A DNA stretch of 15,050 nucleotides from Thermoflavifilum sp. (GCA_019683625.1 JADGHY010000023.1:1-15050), one strand, 5' to 3'; shown: positions 6,910 through 13,614, numbered from the stretch's first letter. Made by a program: numbers and translations. Notes: generated by a model from the sequence alone, not told the origin.

Positions 6910-9376
6910 ACACCCATTGTGCCAATCACCAGGCTTTCAGCACATCGAAAGCTGGATGCTGGATCAAGGCTGGAAGGTGGCCGATTTCCAATATCAGGCA
7001 TGGATACATGTGCTGCAAGGCTATTCCGGACTCATTCAGGCTCCCACGGGCTGCGGAAAAACCTTTGCTGTCTTCCTGCCCCTGGTAGCCAAATGGATGA
7101 ATGATTCCTCCACCCAAATACCCTCCAGGGGTTTGCAATTGCTCTGGATTAGCCCCCTTCGCGCCTTGGCCAATGACCTCGCACAAACCCTGCAACAGAC
7201 GCTGGATGGGCTCCAGATCCCCTGGAAAGTGGGGGTGCGCAATGGGGATACGCCTCCGGCTACCCGCCAGCAACAGCAAAGGCAAATGCCCGAGGTATTG
7301 GTCATCACCCCCGAAAGCCTCCACCTTCTGCTTACCCATGCCCGGCATACTGATTATTTTTCTTCGCTATCGGGCATTGTGGTAGATGAATGGCACGAGC
7401 TGCTGGGCAGCAAACGCGGCTTGCTGGTTAGCCTGGCATGCGCCTACCTGAGGCATCTGAACCTTCAGATCTATGGCCGGACCTCCCTGCCCATCTGGGC
7501 CTTATCTGCCACACTCGCCCATCCCGAAGAAGCCTTGGAAGCCCTGTGGGGCTATCCGCCACCCCGCCAAACCATCATCATCCAGGCCAAGATCCCCAAA
7601 AAAATCCGCATAGCAACCATTTTCCCCGATGAGATCGAAACCTATCCCTGGGCCGGGCATTTAGGATTAAAGCTCATCCAAAAGGTAATCCCGCTGATCC
7701 TGCAAAGCCAGTCCACCCTTATCTTCATCAACACCAGGGGGATGGCCGAACGCTGGTATCAAGCCTTGCTGGATATAGCACCGGAACTGGCTGGCTGCAT
7801 TGCTATCCATCATGGATCCATGGATATGGAACTCCGCCATTGGGTGGAAGAAGCCCTGCATCAAGGCCAGCTGAAGGCGGTAATCTGCACCTCCAGCCTG
7901 GATTTGGGGGTAGATTTTCGCCCGGTAGATACCGTGATCCAGGTGGGAAGCCCCAAGAGCATCGCCCGTTTTCTGCAAAGGGCCGGAAGAAGTGGGCATC
8001 AGCCCAATGCCATCAGCACCATCTATTTTCTTCCCACCCATGCCCTGGAACTGGCCGAAGTGGCTGCCCTGAAATCGGCCATAGCCCAAGGCCAGCTTGA
8101 ACAACCTAAGCCAGTGGTGATGGCTTTCGATGTATTGATCCAATTCCTCACTACACTTTCCATAGGCACCGGCTTCCGGCCTGAGGAACTATGGCCCGTT
8201 ATCCGCAGCACCTATGCCTATCGGCAACTTGCTGAGGAGGAATGGAACTGGATCCTGGGCTTTCTAACTCGGGGTGGCGAAGCCCTGCACCATTATGATG
8301 AATTCCAGAAACTGGTGGTGGAAAATGGCCTCTACCGCATGGCTCATCGCCGATTGGCCATGCGCCACCGATTGCACATCGGTACTATCGTCAGCGATGC
8401 CATGCTCAAGGTGAAAATGCTCCATGGGGGGTACGTCGGACTGATCGAAGAATATTTTATTTCCCGCTTGAAACCCGGCGACCATTTTGTGCTGGCAGGG
8501 AGAACACTGGAGCTGGTGCGCATCAAAGACATGATTGTCTGGGTAAAAAAATCTTCTGCTTCCCAAGCCTGGATACCCAGCTGGATGGGTGGCCGCATTC
8601 CGCTTTCCGGACCGCTGTCGGCCGAATTAAGACAACAGCTTTCCGGCCACACGCAGCGCTGCGAAGAAATACAATTTCTCCAACCCCTGCTGGCTCTCCA
8701 GCAGGAAGTGTCCCATTTGCCTACAGGCGATGAATTGCTGGTGGAATATATCATCACCCGCGATGGGCATCACCTGTTTGTATATCCCTTTGAAGGCCGG
8801 CAGGTACATGAAGCTATGGCCAGCCTGCTGGCTTATCGCATAGCGCAAGATCAACCGCTTACTTTTTCCATGGCCATGAACGATTATGGTTTTGAATTGC
8901 TTACCGATCAACCCCTCGATCTGAAGCCCGAGTCCCTGAAAAGATGGCTTAGCCCGGCCTTCCTGCAGGAGGATTTGTTGAAAAGTATCAATGCTACAGA
9001 AATGGCCAAACGAAAATTCCGCGATATCGCCTGCATTGCCGGGTTGATTTTCCAGGGCTATCCCGGTGCACAAAAATGGCAACGCCACCTGCAATCTTCT
9101 GCAGGCTTACTGTTTGATGTCTTCCGGCAATACGACCCCACCAACCTGCTGCTGAAACAGGCCTACGATGAGGCCCTCCTGGAACAAATTGACCTGTTGC
9201 GGCTCCAGGAAACCTTAAAACGTATCCAGCATCAGCAAATCATCCTCAAAAGACCTCCACAGCTCACACCTTTTAGTTTCCCACTTAAGGTGGATAGCCT
9301 CCGGGAAAACCTGAGCAGTGAAAAGCTGGAAGACCGCATCCGGCGTATGCTCAAACAATTGCATGCTAAGGCCTGA
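6899..9376 (+). CDS. Ligase-associated DEXH-box helicase (Lhr-core type)
   Basis: This superfamily 2 helicase of 825 residues matches the short 'Lhr-core' proteins linked to ATP-dependent ligases, not the roughly 1500-residue full-length Lhr. Visible motifs are Walker A APTGCGKT (48-55, Lys54), Ib-like TPES (137-140), motif II DEWH (163-166), motif III SAT (203-205), motif IV IFINTR (275-280), motif V around TSSLDLGVDF (331-340) and motif VI QRAGRSGH (360-367). The remaining 450 or so residues correspond to the winged-helix and C-terminal domains of Lhr. Related enzymes are ATP-driven 3'-to-5' translocases on single-stranded DNA that unwind duplexes, including RNA:DNA hybrids. The gene starts inside the last codons of the ligase gene. 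Its usual downstream partner, the PdeM phosphoesterase, is missing; exonuclease III follows after 41 bases. Confidence 0.93.
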   Translation: MEAEHPLCQSPGFQHIESWMLDQGWKVADFQYQAWIHVLQGYSGLIQAPTGCGKTFAVFLPLVAKWMNDSSTQIPSRGLQLLWISPLRALANDLAQTLQQTLDGLQIPWKVGVRNGDTPPATRQQQQRQMPEVLVITPESLHLLLTHARHTDYFSSLSGIVVDEWHELLGSKRGLLVSLACAYLRHLNLQIYGRTSLPIWALSATLAHPEEALEALWGYPPPRQTIIIQAKIPKKIRIATIFPDEIETYPWAGHLGLKLIQKVIPLILQSQSTLIFINTRGMAERWYQALLDIAPELAGCIAIHHGSMDMELRHWVEEALHQGQLKAVICTSSLDLGVDFRPVDTVIQVGSPKSIARFLQRAGRSGHQPNAISTIYFLPTHALELAEVAALKSAIAQGQLEQPKPVVMAFDVLIQFLTTLSIGTGFRPEELWPVIRSTYAYRQLAEEEWNWILGFLTRGGEALHHYDEFQKLVVENGLYRMAHRRLAMRHRLHIGTIVSDAMLKVKMLHGGYVGLIEEYFISRLKPGDHFVLAGRTLELVRIKDMIVWVKKSSASQAWIPSWMGGRIPLSGPLSAELRQQLSGHTQRCEEIQFLQPLLALQQEVSHLPTGDELLVEYIITRDGHHLFVYPFEGRQVHEAMASLLAYRIAQDQPLTFSMAMNDYGFELLTDQPLDLKPESLKRWLSPAFLQEDLLKSINATEMAKRKFRDIACIAGLIFQGYPGAQKWQRHLQSSAGLLFDVFRQYDPTNLLLKQAYDEALLEQIDLLRLQETLKRIQHQQIILKRPPQLTPFSFPLKVDSLRENLSSEKLEDRIRRMLKQLHAKA

Positions 9377-9403
9377 GCTTCGATATTTCTTGCCCAAAAA
9401 TGC

Positions 9404-9411
9404 TATCTTCG
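9404..9411 (+). promoter_or_regulatory. Possible -7 element just before xth
   Basis: TATCTTCG matches the Bacteroidota TAnnTTTG element at 7 of 8 positions and ends 6 bases before the favoured xth ATG. I see no TTG at the standard distance upstream, so this is weak. If it works, transcription would begin about at the start codon. Confidence 0.25.
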
Positions 9412-9417
9412 GGGACT

Positions 9418-10215
9418 ATGGCATCCACCATCCGCATTTTGAGCTATAACCTGAATGGCATCCGCTCTGCGTTGAAAAAGGGGCTGGCCGACTGGGTGGC
9501 CAGCAACCCTGGCGACATCATCTGTTTTCAGGAAACCAAAGCGCAGCCAGCCGATATTGATGCCAGCATTTTCACAAAAGCCGGATATGAATGCTTCTGG
9601 TTTTCGGCCCAGAAAAAAGGATACAGCGGAGTGGGCATTCTAACCAAGATTAAGCCTGACAAGGTTTTTCATGGCAACGGCTTCCCTCAAAGCGATGCCG
9701 AAGGCCGCGTGCTGCAATTGCTGTTCGGCGATACCTTATTGATTAACGCCTATTATCCCTCCGGTACCAGCGGAGAAGAAAGGCAGCAGTACAAGTACCA
9801 ATGGCTTGACGAATGGTTTGACTATCTGGAAAAATTAAAAAAGCAATATCCCAAAATCATCCTTTGTGGTGACTATAACATTGCCCATAAGGAAATTGAT
9901 ATTCACGATCCGAAAGGAAACAAAAACTCCTCGGGATTTCTGCCGGAAGAAAGGGCATGGATGGATAAATTTTTTGCCCATGGATGGATTGATACTTTCC
10001 GATATGTGCATCCGAATGAACCGCATCGTTACAGCTGGTGGAGCATGCGCTTCCCCACTGTTCGCCAGCAAAATAAGGGTTGGCGGATAGACTATATTGC
10101 CGTCACAGAACCCTTAAAGCCTGCCATAGTTAATGCCGATATTCTTCCGCAGGTACAACATTCCGATCACTGCCCGGTATTGCTGGAATTGAAATGGCCG
10201 GCCAAAAACAAATAA
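9418..10215 (+). CDS. xth: Exodeoxyribonuclease III / AP endonuclease
   Basis: Exonuclease III cuts DNA at abasic sites and trims 3' ends in base excision repair. The protein is 265 residues from the second ATG, close to the E. coli enzyme's length. The exonuclease-endonuclease-phosphatase fold shows the metal and catalytic residues Asn11, Glu39 (in QETKAQ), Tyr112 (NAYYPSG), Asp152 and Asn154 (GDYNIAH), Asp225 (WRIDYI), and Asp250 with His251 (HSDHCPV). An upstream ATG at 9400 would add six residues that the family does not need. I prefer 9418 because GGGG lies just before it and the N-terminus then begins close to the conserved first strand. It follows the helicase by 41 bases and precedes the DUF4286 gene by 6, consistent with one repair operon. 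Confidence 0.95.
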   Translation: MASTIRILSYNLNGIRSALKKGLADWVASNPGDIICFQETKAQPADIDASIFTKAGYECFWFSAQKKGYSGVGILTKIKPDKVFHGNGFPQSDAEGRVLQLLFGDTLLINAYYPSGTSGEERQQYKYQWLDEWFDYLEKLKKQYPKIILCGDYNIAHKEIDIHDPKGNKNSSGFLPEERAWMDKFFAHGWIDTFRYVHPNEPHRYSWWSMRFPTVRQQNKGWRIDYIAVTEPLKPAIVNADILPQVQHSDHCPVLLELKWPAKNK

Positions 10216-10221
10216 GCTTTC

Positions 10222-10539
10222 ATGATCATCTGCAACATCACCTGGAACGTATCTGCCGGCGTACTGGCCCAATGGAAAGATTGGGTGCAATACCGCCTGC
10301 TTCCGCTGATAGAGCAAATGGATGCCCGACAACTCCATTTCTGCAAATTGCTTTATCAGCCAGAAGATGGACTCACCTTCACGCAGCAAATCGGTATTTC
10401 GGATAAGCAAGCCTTTGAACAGTTGCAACCTGTACTTCATGCAGAGCTCCGCGACATGCTTCGCCAGATGGGCACATCGGTTGTTTTTTTCCAGACCGTG
10501 ATGGAGGAAATTAGCCTCTCTGAGGATTTATCCACATAA
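10222..10539 (+). CDS. DUF4286 family protein
   Basis: This 105-residue protein of unknown function resembles the Bacteroidota DUF4286 family. It shares the opening MIICNITWNV strand (family members typically read MIIYNVT-), the 'W..W....LLP' segment near 18-30, an LLYQPEDGLTFTQQ central strand and a C-terminal FQTVMEE. The pattern suggests a small alpha/beta, ferredoxin-like fold of about 100 residues. There is no signal peptide or membrane segment, so it should be cytosolic. It starts 6 bases after the xth stop and is probably the last gene of the repair run. That position is suggestive only, because the family is often found beside unrelated genes. Confidence 0.82.
   Translation: MIICNITWNVSAGVLAQWKDWVQYRLLPLIEQMDARQLHFCKLLYQPEDGLTFTQQIGISDKQAFEQLQPVLHAELRDMLRQMGTSVVFFQTVMEEISLSEDLST
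10528..10536 (+). promoter_or_regulatory. Perfect DnaA-box consensus TTATCCACA
   Basis: These nine bases equal the strict DnaA-box consensus. They overlap the last codons of the DUF4286 gene at the edge of the non-coding stretch before HU. One such 9-mer in a 15-kb window can occur by chance (roughly one window in nine), so binding is not established. Confidence 0.35.
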
Positions 10540-10802
10540 AATGCACGTTTTTTAATGGCTTTTATGCCTTAACCATAAATGGATGGATGGTGTGGATGAT
10601 AGCTGAAAATCAGCCACCATTGGGCATTTCATTAGGAAGCCCTGTTGCCACAAGTGTATTTGCCATCTAAGAAAACTGCGCTAAGCTTTATCTGTAGCCT
10701 ATTTCAAGAATCGAAAAACAGCTTAAAATATTTGGTAATATGCCAAAACGCTTTAAATTTGCTCAAATCAATTATTTTTCAACATTCAAAACTGTTCTCA
10801 CT
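10540..10802. other. Non-coding stretch between DUF4286 and HU genes
   Basis: This is the longest gene-free stretch (263 bases). I see no open reading frame with family resemblance and no tRNA. It holds a near-consensus DnaA box on the minus strand (TGTGGATGA, 10591-10599, one mismatch). It also has a hairpin GCTGA-AAA-TCAGC (10602-10614) with outer arms ATGGTG/CACCAT (10587-10592, 10615-10620), and the HU promoter at its right end. The hairpin lacks a T run and is not a normal intrinsic terminator. Confidence 0.5.
10731..10761 (+). promoter_or_regulatory. Bacteroidota-type promoter of the HU gene
   Basis: TTTG at 10731-10734 and TAAATTTG at 10754-10761 are separated by 19 bases. Both match the primary sigma-factor consensus of this phylum (TTTG or TTG at -33, TAnnTTTG at -7) exactly. 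Transcription should begin near 10768, giving a leader of about 35 bases before the HU start codon. It is the clearest promoter in the window. Confidence 0.75.
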
Positions 10803-11075
10803 ATGAACAAAGCCGAATTAATTGACAAGATTGCCAAAGACGCAGGCATCACCAAAGCTCAGGCTAACGACGCCCTGGATGCCTTTACCAGTGCCGTTGT
10901 AGAAACCCTGAAAAAGGGTGGTAAAGTTACGCTGGTAGGATTCGGAACTTTCTCCGTTTCCAAACGAAATGCCCGCAATGGCCGCAACCCCCAGACTGGA
11001 AAGATCATCAAGATTCCTGCAAAGAAGGTGGCCAAATTCAAAGCTGGTAAGGCTTTTGCATCCAAGCTGAAATAA
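10803..11075 (+). CDS. hup: HU family DNA-binding protein
   Basis: HU is a small basic nucleoid protein that bends and compacts DNA as a dimer. The product is 90 residues, the standard length. It has the helical dimerisation part (MNKAELIDKIA... to about residue 40), the GFGTF turn (46-50), the beta arm with RNP (61-63, the intercalating proline at 63) and a Lys-rich C-terminus. The frame is open back to 10740, but the ATG at 10803 gives the exact family start and lies downstream of the promoter's expected start point. It is probably monocistronic: it has its own promoter, and a strong terminator follows 21 bases after the stop. An IHF subunit is the alternative, but the sequence is closer to HU. 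Confidence 0.96.
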   Translation: MNKAELIDKIAKDAGITKAQANDALDAFTSAVVETLKKGGKVTLVGFGTFSVSKRNARNGRNPQTGKIIKIPAKKVAKFKAGKAFASKLK

Positions 11076-11096
11076 GCTTGCGCAACCTTTGTTGAA

Positions 11097-11125
11097 AAGC
11101 AAGGATTTACATCCTTGCTTTTTTT
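11097..11125 (+). terminator. Intrinsic terminator after HU
   Basis: AAGCAAGGAT (11097-11106) pairs perfectly with ATCCTTGCTT (11111-11120) around a TTAC loop. An unbroken T run follows to 11125. The 10-bp stem plus T tract is a classic intrinsic terminator, 21 bases behind the HU stop codon. Confidence 0.88.
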
Positions 11126-11132
11126 ATTTTTG
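11125..11132 (+). promoter_or_regulatory. Possible -7 element for the Thx gene
   Basis: TATTTTTG fits TAnnTTTG exactly and lies 21 bases before the Thx ATG, directly in the T-rich tail of the HU terminator. No TTG with standard spacing is seen; the nearest candidates are 30 or 7 bases away. In T-rich DNA this match could be accidental. Confidence 0.35.
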
Positions 11133-11153
11133 CCTCTCAAAACCTCATTAGCT

Positions 11154-11312
11154 ATGGGAAAAGGTGATATTCGTACCCGGAGGGGTAAAATCTGGAAAGG
11201 TACCTTTGGCAAATCGCGCCCGGCCAGAAAGCAGAATAAAAAACAATTTCCCGTTGCCCGCACATCTGCTGCTTCGGCTGAGGCATCAGCAGGTGCCTCT
11301 CAACAGGCTTAA
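11154..11312 (+). CDS. 30S ribosomal protein Thx (bTHX)
   Basis: This 52-residue, very basic protein matches the small subunit protein Thx, first known from Thermus, where it sits in a cavity of the 30S head and braces 16S rRNA. Residues 1-27 (MGKGDIRTRRGKIWKGTFGK...) follow the Thermus peptide almost residue by residue. Residues 28-52 form an extension, ending in an Ala/Ser-rich stretch, that the Thermus protein lacks. The frame is open further upstream, but that would read through the HU terminator stem, so the ATG at 11154 is the start. Its stop codon overlaps the convergent pdxH stop by 4 bases. Short genes like this are easily missed, but the match is strong. Confidence 0.92.
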   Translation: MGKGDIRTRRGKIWKGTFGKSRPARKQNKKQFPVARTSAASAEASAGASQQA

Positions 11313-11959
11313 GGTGCTAATCGACCCAATATCCACTCACCGGCTTTTCGTTGATAAAAAATGCGATCATGCAGGCGGTGTTCCCGGCCCTGCCAGAACT
11401 CAAAATAATGAGGTATGAGCCGGAAGCCTCCCCAGAAAGGGGGACAATTGATAGGTTGCTGTTGAAATTGTGCTTGGCGGAGGCGGACTTGTTCCTCCAG
11501 GAATTCCCGATCGGGAATGGGTTGGCTTTGCGGTGATGCCCAGGCGCTGATTTGGCTTTCCAATGGGCGGGATCGAAAATAGGCTTCGTTTTCAGCTGCA
11601 GTGAGTTTTTCTACTTTTCCTTCAATACGCACCTGACGCTCTAATTCTTTCCAAAAAAACAATACCGCAGCGTGTGGATTCTCGGCAAGATCTTTTGCCT
11701 TATGGCTCTCATAATGGGTATAAAACACCAGGCCACGCTCATCGAATTCCTTCAACAACACCACTCTGGCCGATGGCTGCCCGTCTTGTCCGCAGGTAGC
11801 CAAAATCATGGCATTGGCATCGAGAATATGGCTTTGGAGGGCCTGTTCAAACCAAATTGTAAACTGTGAAAATGGATCACGGGCTACCCGTGCTTCGTCG
11901 AGTGCGGCACGGGTATATTCCCGCCGCAGATCAGTAATATGAAGGTTATTGTCAGCCAA
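11309..11959 (-). CDS. pdxH: Pyridoxamine/pyridoxine 5'-phosphate oxidase PdxH
   Basis: PdxH is an FMN enzyme that oxidises PNP or PMP to pyridoxal 5'-phosphate, the last step of vitamin B6 synthesis and salvage. The 216-residue product matches the family along its length: LRREY (11-15), the FMN-binding SARVVLLK (63-70), YTHYESHKA (80-88), RQVRIEG (108-114), the PPFWGG turn (173-178), and the C-terminal RLHDR (195-199). It appears to start at TTG 11959. No in-frame ATG exists before residue 51, and the TTG gives the normal MAD-N-LRREY N-terminus. AAAAAGA lies just upstream, overlapping the pyrH stop. It follows pyrH by 10 bases, so the two are likely co-transcribed, with the unusual start codon possibly lowering expression. 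Confidence 0.95.
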   Translation of the reverse strand: MADNNLHITDLRREYTRAALDEARVARDPFSQFTIWFEQALQSHILDANAMILATCGQDGQPSARVVLLKEFDERGLVFYTHYESHKAKDLAENPHAAVLFFWKELERQVRIEGKVEKLTAAENEAYFRSRPLESQISAWASPQSQPIPDREFLEEQVRLRQAQFQQQPINCPPFWGGFRLIPHYFEFWQGREHRLHDRIFYQRKAGEWILGRLAP

Positions 11960-11969
11960 GCATATCTTT

Positions 11970-12683
11970 TTACTTAGTCACCAATGTACCCACTTTTTCA
12001 CCAATAACCACCTTCAGCAGGTTACCAGGGGTATTCATATCAAACACAATGATGGGCAAATTGTTTTCCTGGCAGAGGGTAAACGCTGTCATGTCCATCA
12101 CATTCAGGTTATTCCGGTACACTTCTTCAAATGAAATTGTCCTGTAGAGCGTAGCATGGGCATCCACCTCAGGATCGGCAGAATAAATACCATCTACGCG
12201 GGTACCTTTCAAAATCACATCGGCACCAATTTCCACGGCACGCAGAGAGGCTGCAGTGTCGGTAGTGAAATATGGATTGCCTGTGCCCGCTCCAAAAATC
12301 ACCACCCGCCCTTTTTCCAGATGCCTGATGGCCCTCCTACGAATATAAGGTTCGGCAATCTGTTCCATCTTAATAGCCGATTGCAGGCGGGTGAACAAGC
12401 CGATTTTTTCCAGTCCGCTTTGCAAGGCCATTCCATTGATCACCGTGGCCAGCATGCCCATGTAATCGCCCTGTGCCCGTTCGATGCCGGTTTCTTCACT
12501 GTCCATACCCCGGTAAATATTCCCTCCACCAATCACGATAGCCACCTGTACGCCGAGATCGGTAACCGATTTGATGTCCTGGGCATATTGGGCAATGACC
12601 TGAGGGTCTATACCGTAATTGCGTTTGCCCATCAGCGATTCACCGCTCAGCTTTAATAATATGCGTTTATATTTCGGAATCAT
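11970..12683 (-). CDS. pyrH: Uridylate kinase PyrH
   Basis: PyrH phosphorylates UMP to UDP with ATP, an essential step for RNA, DNA and envelope sugar-nucleotide synthesis; it acts as a cytosolic hexamer. The 237-residue protein is an amino-acid-kinase-fold enzyme with KLSGESL (11-17), GGGNIYRG (52-59), the UMP-contacting FGAGTGNPYFTTDTAA segment (130-145) and MDMTA (196-200). The frame runs upstream to 12731, through half of the tsf terminator; ATG 12683 gives the family-standard MIPKYKRILLKLSG. It follows tsf on the same strand, but a strong terminator lies between them, so it probably has its own promoter. frr, a common downstream partner of pyrH, is absent; pdxH follows. Confidence 0.97.
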   Translation of the reverse strand: MIPKYKRILLKLSGESLMGKRNYGIDPQVIAQYAQDIKSVTDLGVQVAIVIGGGNIYRGMDSEETGIERAQGDYMGMLATVINGMALQSGLEKIGLFTRLQSAIKMEQIAEPYIRRRAIRHLEKGRVVIFGAGTGNPYFTTDTAASLRAVEIGADVILKGTRVDGIYSADPEVDAHATLYRTISFEEVYRNNLNVMDMTAFTLCQENNLPIIVFDMNTPGNLLKVVIGEKVGTLVTK

Positions 12684-12703
12684 GTGCGAGGACTTATGAT
12701 TCG

Positions 12704-12711
12704 TAAATTTA
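12704..12711 (-). promoter_or_regulatory. Possible -7 element for pyrH-pdxH
   Basis: TAAATTTA, read on the minus strand, fits TAnnTTTG at 7 of 8 positions and lies 20 bases before the pyrH ATG, downstream of the tsf terminator. The nearest TTG triplets are only 2, 7 and 13 bases upstream, shorter than usual spacing, so support is modest. Confidence 0.3.
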
Positions 12712-12731
12712 AGCAAGTCAATTACAAGCAT

Positions 12732-12762
12732 AAAAAAAGCGGGAAACTGCTTTCCCGCTTTT
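12732..12762 (-). terminator. Intrinsic terminator after tsf
   Basis: AAAAGCGGGAAA (12735-12746) pairs perfectly with TTTCCCGCTTTT (12751-12762) around a 4-base loop. On the minus strand the stem is followed by seven T residues (12738-12732). The 12-bp stem begins 6 bases behind the tsf stop and separates the ribosomal operon from pyrH. Confidence 0.9.
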
Positions 12763-12768
12763 GTATTT

Positions 12769-13614
12769 TTAGCCTAAAGCCACGCGTTTGAACCCAATGA
12801 CACGCAAATCAGGATGAACAGAGGCCAGAAACTGAGCTACTGTTTGTTCGTGGTTCTTGACGAAAGACTGAGACAACAAGGTATTTTCTTTGAAAAAGGC
12901 TTCCAGTTTGCCTTCCGCAATTTTTGCCAAAATATTTTCGGGTTTGCCCTGCATCTTAGGATCCTGTTTCATTTGTTCCCACACAATATCTTTTTCCCGT
13001 TGTAAAATTTCTTCGGGTACCTGATCGCGATCCACGGCAATAGGGTTCATGGCGGCTACCTGCATAGCCACATCGCGGCCAGCCTGCTCAATAGCAGGAT
13101 TCAGAGCCTGGTTAAGGCCAATTAGTACGCCGATGCGGTTACCTGCATGGGTATAGGCCACTACACCGGGAGCATCAATCCGTTCAAAACGGGTCAGTTC
13201 AATTTTTTCTCCGATTTTGGCCATTTGATCCAGGATGCGATTTTGGAGGGTTGAACCGTCCATCTGCAATTGCAACAATTCCTCCAGTTGTTTTACATGG
13301 TGCTGCAATGCGGCATGGGCAATAGTTTCGGCAAACTGAATAAATTCCTGATTTTTGGCCACGAAGTCGGTCTCACAACTCAACAGGATCAGAATACCGC
13401 ATGTACCGTCTGATGACGTGCGGGCCATTACCACACCTTCACGGGCTTCCCGATCGGAGCGTTGGGCAGCAATTTTGGCTCCTTTTTTCCGGAGATAATC
13501 AATAGCTTTTTCAAAATCGCCGTCACTTTCTATAAGGGCTTTGCGGCAGTCCATCATGCCAGCCCCTGTCTGTTGCCTGAGTTTATTTACATCTGCTGCA
13601 GTAATCTGTGCCAT
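12769..13614 (-). CDS. tsf: Translation elongation factor Ts
   Basis: EF-Ts recycles EF-Tu by exchanging its GDP for GTP during protein synthesis. The 281-residue product has the UBA-like N-terminal domain with TGAGMMDCRKAL (16-27), and the TDFVAK motif (82-87), whose Asp and Phe insert near the EF-Tu magnesium site. Two dimerisation-type subdomains follow, and a C-terminal SFVKN / VAQFL segment completes it. The length is normal for Bacteroidota. The ATG gives the standard MAQITAADVNKLR start, although no strong ribosome-binding site precedes it. It follows rpsB by 40 bases, the widely conserved rpsB-tsf arrangement, and a strong terminator follows it, so it is probably the last gene of the rplM-rpsI-rpsB-tsf unit. 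Confidence 0.97.
   Translation of the reverse strand: MAQITAADVNKLRQQTGAGMMDCRKALIESDGDFEKAIDYLRKKGAKIAAQRSDREAREGVVMARTSSDGTCGILILLSCETDFVAKNQEFIQFAETIAHAALQHHVKQLEELLQLQMDGSTLQNRILDQMAKIGEKIELTRFERIDAPGVVAYTHAGNRIGVLIGLNQALNPAIEQAGRDVAMQVAAMNPIAVDRDQVPEEILQREKDIVWEQMKQDPKMQGKPENILAKIAEGKLEAFFKENTLLSQSFVKNHEQTVAQFLASVHPDLRVIGFKRVALG

Noticed and set aside
10581..10599. GGATG-type short tandem repeat before HU
   Set aside because: Only about three imperfect units are present; too short to count as a repeat array.
10740..10802. Upstream extension of the HU reading frame
   Set aside because: It begins before the -7 element of the HU promoter, so it would not be on the transcript, and HU proteins do not carry it.
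10528..10802. A complete replication origin before HU
   Set aside because: Only one perfect and one near-perfect DnaA box are visible and dnaA is not in the window; origin status cannot be supported from this sequence alone.
12684..12731. Upstream extension of the pyrH reading frame
   Set aside because: It would start at the edge of the tsf terminator; ATG 12683 gives the standard UMP kinase N-terminus.
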